Assembly (NCBI GenBank): GCA_050084985.1
Contig: JBITNC010000001.1
Span: forward strand, 60,698,001-60,762,000
Reading direction: 5' to 3'
DNA from: Nageia nagi
Lineage: Eukaryota > Pinophyta
DNA length: 64,000 bases
How positions within the stretch are numbered: the first letter of the stretch is position 1; each line of letters starts with the position of its first letter. Positions 10,721 through 22,163 of this stretch are shown here, piece by piece. The position numbers and the translations under genes are program-made. The notes under the pieces were generated by a model. It saw nothing but the letters and a program-made list of their open reading frames with translations, made no database searches and had not been told where the DNA came from.

Positions 10721-12639
10721 TTATGATATTATTTGTTAATTTGAAAAAATGATTTTTTACACCATAGGCATCTCACTTTGATTTTTCAAGCTCACTTTTG
10801 AAATCTATGGTGGTTGATAGCTGTTAGACCATGCTCAATGATAAAATGAATTTGAGCTATTGATTTATTGTAAGAGTATTCAAGTTATATTGAGGACACA
10901 TGTCTTCTCTTATAGAATAAAGAAAACCTAATTGATGATAATGTTGGGGGTTTACCGACTACCTACCAATGAAAACACACACTCCTCACATCGCCAATCA
11001 ATTAATCCTTCTCTCATCAAAAAATAGGGCAACACTAAACTACAACACTTTTTAGTTATAGGGAGTGGCCATGGTGTGTCACAGATAAGTCACTACAAGG
11101 TAATTAACATATCAATGACCTACAAAAAGGGGCCAATCACATCCACATAACCTAGATAAAAAAAGACCATCAAATGGTGCATGAACCTTATGTTGGAAAT
11201 ATTTTAGCTTTTTATGTAGAATTTTCTATAAGTTCATGATTTTTGCTTGCATACACTCTTTATTTGAAGGTATTGCTCATGCCAACCCTTTTACCTATTG
11301 CCATTGCAAATACCTTACTTTGTCTAAAGCTTTGGATGTTGTACTAATGTTTAGCGATGGTAGCTAGATTCGATCATGTGATCTATAGGTTGATGGAAAT
11401 GTCTATTGATCAAAGCTACAGTATGAAGAAGAGGAAATGGGAAGAAAGTTAAGTTTTTATGGATTTTAAATGTTTGGATACTAGGGATACCTTCTAGATT
11501 TTGATGGATTGTTTCGAGATAATATTCTTGATTTCTTGCAAGATTTTGCCAAATGGGGAGCCTTAGGATATTGAAAACATACCAGCCTAGTTTGTGGTGG
11601 TTGAGATAGATGATAACCACCTGTATGATTGAATTTCACTCCTCTTCATAGAAGAAACAATAGGAAAAGCTTGTCTCTTATAGTGCAATCATTTTTATTA
11701 CATAGGTGAGGAATAAATATACATAATGTATATATCAATTTATGTTTTGTATTTATGATATGCATATGTTTTGAATGGATTTTATTAATAGGATGGAGCC
11801 ACCATTTGGTATGTAAAAAGGGGTATCACTTTGTCATATCAATATAGGGAGAGGGAGGGAGGATTTAACGAGGGCATTTTGGATATGTAGGCACATCTAT
11901 TGCATGGAATGATTCACTCCAACAATTTTGGCCATTTATTATATGTGAATGGAAGAGAGAAAGGTTATAAGTTAGACTTTGTAACAAAAGTCAAGTCTAA
12001 TAGAGAGAAATGTTGAGTCACAATCTTGGCACTCTGTACTTATGGGAAGTTTCTTGAGACTAAAAAACCCAGGATGAGTTGCAAAGACTATAATAGCAAA
12101 GCTTATATTTAAAAATGGCATAATCTTAGTATTTTATCTTGCTGAATTATATTTCTTTTGTATACCTCTTTACTATAAGATGACACTTGATAATAGTAAC
12201 ATTTATTTTTCACTTTCATCTATACCCATTTTGTACTCTAGCTGCTAGATTTGGGTGATATCAGACATGAATATTACAAAATTGTAGTCATCTCTTTAGG
12301 ATCTATATTTCTTCTTCATTTGTGTCTTCCATGATTATATTAAATGTACATGATTAATCATGTAAAGATCAAAGTTTGTAAGTCACATTAGCTGAATAAT
12401 TCTTGTTTTATTCTTTTTCCTTAAATATACTCATTTTCTATATTAAACATATAAAATAAATCCTATCATCTTTATCATTACGACTTGCCCTACAATATTA
12501 GTTGGAATCTATTATATTTTATGTCTCAAACCATTATAATATGATCTTAAAATGTAAGGTTTATTTCTAACATAAAATTCAATTTCTCAGCACAAAATTT
12601 TTTTAACGCTATGATAATTTCTTTGTGTAATGTAGTAAG
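10721..12639. other. Unassigned AT-rich sequence
   Basis: No domain, RNA gene or second copy was recognised. The longest open frame (11351-11620, minus, 89 codons) has no motif I can name. The part from about 12300 could be the eroded 3' end of the caulimovirid relic that begins at 12640, but no motif shows this. Confidence 0.4.
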
Positions 12640-12645
12640 CATATG

Positions 12646-14090
12646 CATTTTCCTTTCCATCTACACCCTTTTATTTCAAGATTGCTCCTCATCCAATGTA
12701 TGAGGCATTTTACTCAATTATCTTTTTGATGATCAAAGATTGCCCCACATGAAGGAGTTATAAGCACACATTGCACCACATGCATTAGCTTAGGGAGGTT
12801 GACCAATCTTTGCTTAAGTGCTTTTGCAAAGCTAGAGGATTCCTTTTTAATCTTTCATTTAGAGCTTATCTATCACTATCATAGAATGGTGAGATAGAGT
12901 TGAGACATCATAGAAACCTTTGCAACTATATCTTATCTATCATAAAATTTGAGAATTTGTTAGCTAGAGGATTCCTTTTTAATATTTTATTTAGAACTAC
13001 TATAACATTATCATAGAGTGGAGAGACAAAGTTGAGACATCCTAGAAACCTTTGTAATTGTGTCTTATTTGTCATAACATTTGAGAATTTGTTAGAAATC
13101 TCTAACACAACTCTTTAATTCAATAGTTCCATTACCAATTTTATGACCAAGGTAGTTTATTTCTATTTGAAATAATATCTTCTCTTCACTTAAAACAAGA
13201 TGATGTTTATAGGAAATATTAATGAAGATTTCTAAATGTTTGAATTGAAATTATACCTAAGAAAATACAAATGCATAATATATGTATTAATTTTTTTTAT
13301 TAATTCCAAGTAAATGTATTAATAAAAAGATTGGGAGTTTTAAAAGGGTCTCCCAAAATGTTTTACATCCATTTTCCTTTCCATCTACACCCTTTTGTTT
13401 CAAGATTGCTCCTCATCTAATGTATGGGGCATTGCACTCAATTATCTTTTTAATGATCAAAGATTGCCCCACATAGAAGCAATTATAAGCACACATTACA
13501 CCACATGCATTAGCTTAGGGAGGTTGACCAATCTTTTTTGAAGTGCTTTTGCAAAGCTAGAGGATTCCTTTTTAATCTTTCATTTAGAGCTTCTCTATCA
13601 CTATCATAGAATAGTGAGAGAGTTGAGATATCCTAGAAACCTTTGCAACTATGTCTTGTCTATCATAAAGTCTAAGAATTTGTTAGTTTGAGGATTCATT
13701 TTTAATATTTTATTTAGAACTGCTATAACACTATCATTAAGTGGAGAGACAAAGTTGAGACATCCTAGAAACCTTTGTAATTGTGTCTTATCTATCATAA
13801 CATCTGAGAATTTGTTAGCAAACTCTTAACACAATTCTTTAATTCAATAGTTCCATTACTAATTTTATAACCAAGGAAGTTTATTTCTATTTGAAATATA
13901 ATATATTCTCTTCACTTAAAATAAGATGATGTTTATAGGAAATATTAATGAAGATTTCTAAATGTTTGAAGTGAAACTGTACTTAAGAAAATACAAATGC
14001 ATCATCTATGTATTAATTTTTTTTAATTAATTCCAAGTAAATGTATTAATAAAAAGATCAAGAGTTTTAAAAGGGTCTCCCAAAATGTTT
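12646..14090. repeat. Tandem duplication, 724-bp unit
   Basis: 12646-13369 and 13370-about 14090 are direct copies that align along nearly their full length: both start cattttcctttccatctaca and both end with tcccaaaatgtttta. Differences are scattered, with small indels. The unit covers the end of the RT and the RT-RNase H connection of the caulimovirid relic, so LQRFLGCLN occurs in both. It is internal to the relic. Confidence 0.9.
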
Positions 14091-14560
14091 TAGACTAAAA
14101 GATCAATCTATAAATGTATCATTAAGAATAGTATAATATATAGTCACAACAAAATTTCTAATAAACACAATAGGGTGAATAAAGTAAAATATATATAGTT
14201 AAGTTCTTTAGAAAACTATTTTTATATAATATTCCAAAATATCATCCATTCTATTTTGAAATTCAAAAGGAGCATTCTTAAGACAAATGACATGATGTTC
14301 CATTTGTGTTGACCATTAGAAATAGCAAAGGCTATTTTAAATTTATCATCTTTTTCACTTATACCAATTTTCTAGAATTCAAATTTAATATTAAACTCAC
14401 TCTATACTATAGAGTTACCATATTTTTTTAGTAGATCTCCAATTTCTAAAATAATATAACATTTTAACAACATAAATTAATTAAGAGGCCTATAGCTATG
14501 TACTAAACTCTTTTTACCTATATGCTTCTTTAAATAAAAAATTATGCAAGCTTAAGGTTA
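14090..14560 (-). pseudogene. Caulimovirid reverse transcriptase remnant
   Basis: Minus-strand pieces seen in order: HSYRPLN at about 14500 (usual NYKPLN), a GDLLKK stretch, a SEFNIKFEF stretch in the place of the SKFDLKSGF motif A with its aspartate changed, GISEKDDKFKIAF, and WNIMSF in the place of WNVMPF. Stops interrupt the reading. RT in these viruses copies pregenomic RNA into DNA in the cytoplasm. This piece is clearly inactive. The next motif (YxDD) was not convincingly found. Confidence 0.7.
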
Positions 14561-16007
14561 GTTAGAATGTTGTATTAAACCTTTAGAAAGCAAATCATTT
14601 ATTTCCTTTTGATATTATATCTTTCCTTCTAATATCATATGTGCAACATGGCCTTTAGTTAGTAGTATTTTTGTTGTGTTCAAAAGATATTAGACCTTTT
14701 TGAACAATATCATTAAATGATTCTTATTTTTATAGCTTCATTTTGGAGCTATAGCTTTTTCAACCATTTCTAGATTTTGTTTATTCCTTTAGTTATTCTA
14801 AATATGCCTCTAGTATTCTTTTAACATTATTTTTTTTCTTTTTTATTTCTCATCATATTCAATATAAATTACAAACCTTTTATTATTTACATTAAATACA
14901 ATTGAATACAAACCTATAATATATAGTCTAAATCTATTTAACAAATCCAAAGTAATTAACATCCCTTTTCTCCTATCAAAGACTAAGAAAATCATGGAAC
15001 AAAGTTACTCTCCTATGGTTTTCCTTCTCATTAATATATACTATCTAATATTGAACTTTTCATTTATACTTTTTTGAATCTCTTATGATTCCTCGTATGG
15101 TCTATTCATGCATATAAGAGGGATGTGTAATGGATGTGGTATGACTTGGATTAATGAAAGTTGAGGTAGTAACATTAACATGCAAAGATTTAGTATTATA
15201 TACACTAACAAAAATGTACATTAAATATTTATATACAAAATTAATTATTTGTATTTTGATTTTATCTTTGGATTTTTGAGTTATCCAAAGGTACAATTCT
15301 ATGTTGTGCCTATTCATATAGTTTAACATCCTTTCATTTTAACTTAGATGCCATTACCATATTATCCATCATGATTCTATTGGATGAGCCAAGTTCATAT
15401 CTTTAAATTTCTAGCTTTAAAACTCTTTTCTCAATATAATCAATTCTTTTAATATGCATTTTACTAGAGTGATGTCCTGCATTATTGCAAAAATATTAGA
15501 ATTATCCCTTTTTTTTGTGATTAGCTTTGATGATTTGATCAATAGGATATGGAACTATTGTTGGAGCTTGAAAAGTTATAGGAAACTGTTATGGAATCAT
15601 CTAGATTTCAAGAATGTTTGTATATATTTTTATAATTTATGTATTAGCTTTGAATTTTGGACCCTCGACCATTCTATAATTTTTTCTTTTATAATCCTTT
15701 CAAGAGTATGGATAGCTATATCTCTAGGATTGGGGAAATATTCTCCATGTTGTCCTTTATCATAAAAATAAATTGTTCCTCTTCTATGTAATAACCCTCT
15801 TCACACATGTAAGGTTTCTCATAATTAGAATTATTCATGTGAATGATTTATATTATATTTGTTCATGAGAAAAACTTATTTATTTGGTTGCTCTAGATAT
15901 TCATCTTCTCTATCTTCCTTTGAAATATAAATACTTTCAATATCCCATTCTATAGAATATTTATCACTAAATAAAGCATTGATTTTCTTTTAGTCTTTCT
16001 TTTGAAG

Positions 16008-16049
16008 GCATGCATTACGAAAGTATCCAACTTGTCCATAGTTGAAACA
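16008..16049 (-). pseudogene. CCHC-type zinc knuckle remnant of the coat protein
   Basis: Reads CFNYGQVGYFRNAC on the minus strand: the spacing of CX2CX4HX4C is kept, but the second Cys and the His are both Tyr. A knuckle upstream of protease and RT is the place of the capsid RNA-binding motif in caulimovirids. An upstream stretch at 16240-16400 (KPDVWKDH, EGINRL) resembles the capsid core only loosely. Confidence 0.6.
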
Positions 16050-16420
16050 TGTTTTGCTTTAATTTCTAGGTCTATTTTTTCAAACTATATTTTCTTTTAG
16101 ATAATTTTCTAGACTAATAAGCACAATATTTTGTTTTGAAGTTTTTATAACTTTCTTGTCCTAAAATTTTATTTTCATGGTGGTATACATATTTTGCTTT
16201 ATCCATAATATCTAAGATATATATATTTATAAATGTTATCCATGGTACCAAATTATTGTTTAGTTATCTTTTTGGCATGCTATGTCAAGCACAATCTATT
16301 TATTCCTTCTTTGATAAATTGATTTATTTCTCCTCATTAAATATCAAACAAATTATGATCTTTCCACACATCTGGCTTCATAACTTCATTTATATATATG
16401 CACCAAATCCATTAGGGTGA

Positions 16421-16671
16421 CTTGGTAGAAACTTACATTTGTAAGCAACATCAATACTTGCACCATCCTTGTAAACAAACCTTATGTATTACCATTTACA
16501 ATTTTATTGTAGGATCTTTGTGAACAAATAAGTGTGAATCATGACTAAATGAAAAGCCAAGTCAACATCAATTCCAGTCTCTTAAAAGTTTTCATTTGCA
16601 ATATTGGCTACTATATCCTTACATAGGATAGTTCCTCTATTTCACTCACTCTGACATTTGGTATTAGAGCC
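16421..16671 (+). mobile_element. Possible plus-strand LTR end with PBS
   Basis: The plus strand at 16651-16671 reads CTGACA, then TTTGGTATTAGAGCC. The latter differs at one position from the standard plant copia PBS core TGGTATCAGAGC, with the usual short spacer after an LTR ending in CA. An LTR starting near 16420 (TGACTTGG) is possible but unpaired. No coding follows, so this would be an LTR-leader scrap. Confidence 0.35.
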
Positions 16672-17490
16672 ATTTATATAGTTATTTGCAATCATCTAAG
16701 ACTTTATTAGATAACAAAATAAGCTCTTCAATATAAAGTGAATCTAAAAAACAAATTATAATATAATCCATAATGAATACATTCTCATATTTAACCCCAT
16801 ACTTAGCAAAAGTACAATAAGTAAATACAATCACCATTTGATGGAAAAATATGAACAAAAGCAAACCTATAGCATGTTTCAATAGATAATAATCTACGGT
16901 GTACCCATTGCACAATGTTGCAATAGCTAGTTTATTTTTCTATTTTAAATAAAGAGTTCTTAGGGAATTCTATTTCAACAAAGTGTATGAGTATGGATCT
17001 AGAGAAAGTGAGTTAGATAAGGAATTAAAATGAATGTGAAAATATAAAATTTGTATTCCAAAACTCAAAAGATTCTATATAATCAATATCAATTTAAAGG
17101 ACCATCTATGATGCTTTAGTTCATCTATAAGATGAATATTGAGCTTTGTCTACCATGACTTTTGACTTACCTACAACAATTACATGAATATTTACATTAA
17201 TGTTACATTCACATAGGATTACATCTAACATTCTCCTATTTAATTTGTAAGTTTTTGAGATGGTACAATTGGCTTTTCTTAACTAGAACTTGAGAGTTGA
17301 TAGAGTTGTTTCCTTAGGGCTATTAATATAATGAAATATTTTTGAACAAGAGTATGCACATGTGAAAAAAATTATTATACTTTCATGTGAAAATTTGAGA
17401 GTAAATACACAATTATCATATCTTGAAATGGATCATGTATAGGTTGAATTTCTAACTAGCTAGTTCTATAGAAATAAGAGGTTAACAAAA
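16672..17490. other. Unassigned AT-rich sequence
   Basis: No domain recognised. On the minus strand AAATAGGAGAA then TGTTAGATG near 17225-17245 resembles a polypurine tract followed by an LTR start, but no matching LTR was found. Confidence 0.35.
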
Positions 17491-17628
17491 CTAGAATAGG
17501 TTCCTAATACTACTAAAAATTTTACAACTAATTTTCAATGCAATCTTTGGATTCTATGAATAGCTATTTTGTAGGATTTACAAATTAGAATTAAAATTAG
17601 TTTGAAAAAATGTAGGCTTTGATACTAA
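17491..17628 (-). mobile_element. Internal leader and PBS of LTR-B copy 2
   Basis: Aligns with 440-584 beside the other LTR-B. The minus strand right after the LTR reads TTAGTATCAAAGCC (plus-strand 17615-17627), an imperfect tRNA-iMet primer-binding site. The internal region on the low side has no recognised coding sequence. Confidence 0.55.
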
Positions 17629-17951
17629 TGTTAGGCCATGAATGAGACTACATGTGAAAAATTCAAAAGTAGTATTCCAAAACTTTGAAGTATATCTATA
17701 ATCAACATGAGTATGTACATAAACAATAAATGAATAAAACTCTCACCCCTTTGAAGAATCCTAGGAAACCTCCTTTATGTTCTCTCTTATCTCTCTTTAA
17801 TCCTTCTAACTCAAACCTTTATATCTTGCAATATATTACACTTGCTGCTCTAATCTCATACCTCTAATACTACTAATTAATAAATTTCTATGCATGTTGG
17901 ATATCCTACTAGGGTAAGATCTATAATTATCCTACTCATAAATCTATATTA
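17629..17951 (-). repeat. LTR-B copy 2, first part (split by copia-A)
   Basis: Matches 585 to about 905 of LTR-B copy 1. The match stops exactly at TATTA (17947-17951), the target duplication of copia-A, and resumes at 47816 with TATTA. This shows LTR-B was present before copia-A inserted. Confidence 0.85.
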
Positions 17952-18490
17952 TGAAGGAATAAGCCTACAAGAATAAATTCTTAATACCCAAGATAACATA
18001 AAGACTCTCCCTAAAATATCATCATAATAGCATTAATAACACACACACTCAAATATGGCATTCACCTAAGATGACACTGATATAAAGTGGCTTCCCAACC
18101 ATGGAAGTACATCCACTAATGTAAGATAATATTTCTCAAAGAGCACTCTCTTACAACAACCCTTTCTCACATATCCTACAACTTAAACAAGAGAATATAT
18201 TTTCTACAAACTTGAGTGAGTGATATCAAGGAGAGGGCCTTCTATTTATAGGCAAAAATCCTCCCTTTGATCACCCTATTAACCATTATACAATGTCATG
18301 ACATGAATCACCCTTTTACTCAAGGGCATGCTCATGAGATGGAGTGTAGGAAAAGTTACATTATCATATATATAAATACTTAAAAGGTATCTAGATAAAA
18401 TTTTAAGTATTAGTGAATTTACATTATATTGTTCACTATTAAGTGAATTACATTAAGATATCTTACAATAATACATTGTACATTCCAATA
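17952..18490 (-). repeat. 3' LTR of copia-A
   Basis: Aligns with 47259-47815. Shared landmarks: tgaaggaa(t/c)aagcctacaag, gaagactctcc/aagactctccc, the ctcttacaacaacccttt block, aaggagagggccttctatttatagg and catgctcatgagatggagtgtagg. On the minus strand it begins TATTGGAATG (TG mutated) and ends TTCCTTCA. The purine tract expected next to it seems to be deleted. Confidence 0.88.
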
Positions 18491-19560
18491 ATGCAATATT
18501 GGGGTAGAGCAAAGAAGGAGATAAAGAAAGAGTAAGAGAGAGTTATCCTACATAGAGATATAATTGGAGATGATAACATTTACATCTTTGATAAATAAAT
18601 AAGATCTTATATTGAGACTCCCTACTTTACCATTTAACAAAATAGTTTACAATACAATCATTAATTGTAACTGGTTTCACTATACAAAGTATCATTCAAC
18701 AAAAAGATGATATGATGAGCCTCCATGAGTCTGCCACTCAAAGTAGGTAACCTACACTCTTAAGAAGAAAATTGCAAGCTACAAAAATCTCATAAATAAG
18801 ATCAATCAGATGCATCATACAAATATTCATATCGACATAATATAAATAAATCAATTAATTCCATCTATAAACTGATTAATGATGCATTATAAGTCATCAT
18901 GAAGATGCAAGCCAATACTCATAGTCACCTATTGTATAGAAAATATGTGTTGATCAACATGAAAAATAGAGCATAACACATATGAATTTCTCATATATGG
19001 ATAATTTAAATAGTACTAAAAAGTACATACTAGTTCCTCATATATGGATAATTGAAACAGTGCTAGCAGAAGCCATTATATGCTAAAAAATGTACATCTA
19101 TTTCCTCACTTAGAGTGAACTAAACTTGAAGGTCTACATAAAATATCAACACTATACAACTAAAAGATCCTCCTAGATGGTATGAAGTTTTCATCACAAA
19201 AATGAATTCACTAAGAATTCAACCTTCACTCCCCCTTAAGGGAAACTTCACTAACATAATAGATTCCCTAAGCTTATTGAACTGAGTTTCAAGAAGGGGC
19301 TTGGTTAACAAATCAATGGAGTTGAGAAATGATAGACAATACTATAATTGTAGGATACCATCCAAAACCTTATCCCTAATAAAATATGCTTGGATTTCAA
19401 TATGTTTTATTCTCTAATGAAAATAGGATTCTTTTCCATAGTAACAACTAACTAATTATCTAAAGAAATATGAGATGGATGAGCCTGATCATACCCAAGT
19501 TTTTTTAGAATATGCTTCAAACAAATGGATTCCTAAGCTATGACTGACATGGCTCAATAT
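18491..19560 (-). mobile_element. 3' non-coding region of copia-A with PPT-like motif
   Basis: Non-coding stretch between RNase H and the 3' LTR. 18491-19250 aligns broadly with 22163-22840 of element E (gggtagag..gaaggagat, gatgagcctccatgag, cttcctcat-type segments, caataattccat). A purine-rich tract on the minus strand at 19227-19242 (CTTAAGGGGGAGTG) looks like a polypurine tract but lies 740 bp from the LTR. Confidence 0.6.
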
Positions 19561-20760
19561 TTTACCTTGATGGTGGAGAGAGAAATAGCAAAGTATTTCT
19601 TGGAAGCCTAAGAGATAGCACTTGAACCAATGCTAAACACATAACAAAAGTTTAATTTCCTATCATTTCTATTTTCCCCATAATTAGAATCTAAGTACCC
19701 TAAGAGAATAAATGAAGGAAACTTGGAATACTTGAGAGAAATATCCTTCATTCTTGCAACATACCTCAAAATTTACTTAACAACATTGAGTTGTTCAACA
19801 TATGATTTTTGCATAAATTGTGTCATAAGATTTATGAAAATGGTAATATCTAGCTTGGGTATAGTCAAATAAAGTAGACTACTAATTAATTTCCTATAAG
19901 ACATAGCATCAACCAATTGAGAGTTAGAGCTAAGAGAAAGAGTGATTCCAAGAGATATTGGGATCACATTAGGTTTGAATTATTCCATTCCAAAATTTTG
20001 CAATATGTTTGATATATACTTGGATTGACTAAGGTAGGTACAATCCTTATATTGGTATACTTGCATACCAAGATAGTAGTGCAATATACCAAGATCAATC
20101 ATTTCAAATGTTTTTTTAAGTTTGGATATGCACTCTTAGATGATTTGATCATTATTTTCTATGATAAAAATATCATCCACATAGAAAATAATCAAGACCA
20201 AGGCTTGTCTCTAATTTAACACATAAAGATCTAAATTATAGAAGCACTTAGAGAACCTAATTTCTGCAAAGTATCTTGAAATCCTTTTGTATAAGGCTCT
20301 AGTTGCTTTCTTAAATCCATACAAGGACTTCTTATTTGCCTTCCACAAAAAACCCTTTTAATTTATTCATTTAGAACTTCACATCTAAGTCACCATTGAG
20401 AAATGCACTCTTAACATTAAGTTGAAGAAATTTTCATCCTTAAGTTTTTGAAAGAGTAAGGATTAACATGATTATGGACATATTTTCCATTGGAGCAAAG
20501 GTTTCCTCATAATCAACTCCTTATTTCTCATTGAAATCCTTAGCTACTAACCTTGCCTTATATTTCTCAATTTCCCTAACTAAATTGTATTTGAACTTGT
20601 AAATCTATTTATTGCCAACCATATTCTATTCATTGGGATAGGGAACCAAATCCAAAATTTAATTTTTCATCAAGGCCTTATATTCCACTTTCATGGCTTC
20701 CATCTAACATTCATGATTTGAAGCTTCTTTGAATGATGAGGGATCATTTTTGCTATCTAT
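19561..20760 (-). pseudogene. Copia-A reverse transcriptase and RNase H remnant
   Basis: Minus-strand motifs in order: KARLVAKDFNEK, GVDYEETFAP, LQLNVKSAFLNGDLD (motif A, usual LDVKTAFLNG; its Asp is Asn), FYVDDIFI at about 20170 (catalytic box intact), LGILHYYLGMQV, SQSKYI, and then RNase H with YRKLISSLLYLT, DITIFINL and LDSNYGENRNDRK near 19700. Readable pieces are separated by stops. Product would be element RT plus RNase H. The continuous frame at 19773-19967 is just one fragment. Confidence 0.85.
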
Positions 20761-21491
20761 TTTGTTAAAAAAGGATTTTTTTAAGATCATACTTCTTATC
20801 ATCATTTATGTTGGAGAGTTTTGCTATTGAGATGACTTATCTACACTAAAATCCAACCAGTTAGGTGCAAAATAGGATTCATCAAGATCATCCAAGTCCT
20901 CATAGGAAGTAGATTATTTGGTAAGTTTATCAAAATTTATATCCCTCAAGATGAACATGGGTATGGAGGAAGGAAAGTAGAGCCTATAGCCTCTATGCTA
21001 ACTATCATAGCCCATAATGATGCTCTTTTTGGATCTCTTATCCAAATTGTTTCTTTTCTCTAAAACAATGAAGGCATAGGCATCACATCTAAAAGCTCTA
21101 ACATGAGCAATATTAGGTTTCTTTCTTTTCCATGCCTCATATGGTGTTTTTCATTCAATAACTTTTGTAGGGAACTATTCAGGGTGTAGATCGCATTGTT
21201 TATAGCTTCACCCTATAAGAAACTAGGAAGATTTTCCAACATACAACTAGCATTTATTGAATGGTTCTATTATTTCTTTTAGTAAAATCATTTTGTTGAG
21301 GGGTGTAAGGGATCATGAACTGCCTCTTGATCTTGTATTTGGTATAATAGTAATTGAACTCATTGCTATTATTTACCTCCATTTTCAAATCTCATCATCA
21401 TAATTTTTGAGCTAGACTAATTTTCAACTAAGGCTTTGAAGTCTTTAAACCTCTCAAAGGTTTGATCCTTATGCTTGATTAGATAATAAAA
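20761..21491 (-). pseudogene. Copia-A integrase, downstream half
   Basis: Minus-strand reading starts right at the E insertion with YYLIKHKDQTFERFKDFKAL (usual YFLK.KSEVF..FKEFKALVE), then a RFENGG stretch in the place of RSDNGG (catalytic Asp region, changed), an ITPQQN-like region and a KR..AYEVWKGK-like segment near 21130. The first half lies at 42837-43000, beyond the inserted element. Confidence 0.8.
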
Positions 21492-21492
21492 T

Positions 21493-22154
21493 TGAAGGAA
21501 TTGAATAATTCCACAACTAAGATCATTTGTATCTTTTCTAAAAATTAACACTCAAATTACTCTTCAAAAATAACAATCTCTCAAAATAAACAATAATAAG
21601 CAATCTCACAAAGTGACACATAAGAAGTATAGTGGTTCCTCTCTAAGAGAGTATTTCCACTTAAATCTAAATCTATTACTTTTGAAGCTAAAATATCTTG
21701 TATAAAATTTCCATCACTTAGATCTCTAAACTAGTAGCATAATAATGTTTCTACATGTGTGTGTTTTACAATAAGCCTAGCCTTCCTTTTATAGGCTCAA
21801 ATCCTACTTTGGTACACCCTTTTACACAAAAGGAATACCAACATCCATAGTATATCCAAATCCTCAAATTAGGTGAGAATGGTAGGTGGAAGCCTTTTTA
21901 CCCATACCCATTATATATGTCCATACTTCAATTTTAAGAATGTGGAACTACATGCATATGTGGATATACCTCTAATATAAAATATATGGGGATCCATATT
22001 TGCATACACGGATAATTTACGTAATAAATATATTATTTCATATTACAAAATATTTTTCTTCTAACTTAGGTATTTTATATGTTCCTTTGTTTTTAATTAA
22101 TTAGGAACAATACACCTAAGTTATTTATACAATAATGCATTGTAAGTTCGAACA
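21493..22154 (-). repeat. 3' LTR of element E
   Basis: Aligns with 42216-42831; shared words include tgaaggaattgaa, agtatagtggttcctctctaagagagta, agcctagccttccttttatagg and gttatttatacaataatgcatt. It is about 46 bp longer, from a segment near 21680-21730 absent in the 5' LTR. Minus strand runs TGTTCGAACTT to ATTCCTTCA. Confidence 0.9.
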
Positions 22155-22163
22155 CTCCTTCTT
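22155..22163 (-). other. Polypurine tract of element E
   Basis: Minus strand reads AAGAAGGAG directly before the LTR start TGTTCGAAC, the position of plus-strand primer in LTR retrotransposons. Confidence 0.7.

Larger units (their letters stand above)
12640..16420 (-). mobile_element. Endogenous caulimovirid (pararetrovirus) relic
   Basis: On the minus strand the order is coat-protein zinc knuckle (16008-16049), a protease-length gap, reverse transcriptase (about 14560 to 14090), and the RT to RNase H connection (TQLQRFLGCLN, found twice). The phrase TQLQRFLGCLN and a WNIM box are typical of Caulimoviridae RTs and less like Ty3/gypsy. No LTRs flank the region and no integrase was seen, as expected for a pararetrovirus captured by the genome. 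Stops, frameshifts and an internal tandem duplication break it throughout. The movement-protein end was not recognised. A divergent gypsy element is the alternative. Confidence 0.7.

Noticed and set aside
15454-15765. 103-codon open frame on the plus strand
   Set aside because: Lies antisense to the caulimovirid relic between its knuckle and RT; composition is low complexity and no motif is seen.
585-17951. LTR-B copies read as two ends of one 17-kb element
   Set aside because: Both copies have the PBS and the shared leader on the same (low) side. A single element would have a PBS beside one and a PPT beside the other.
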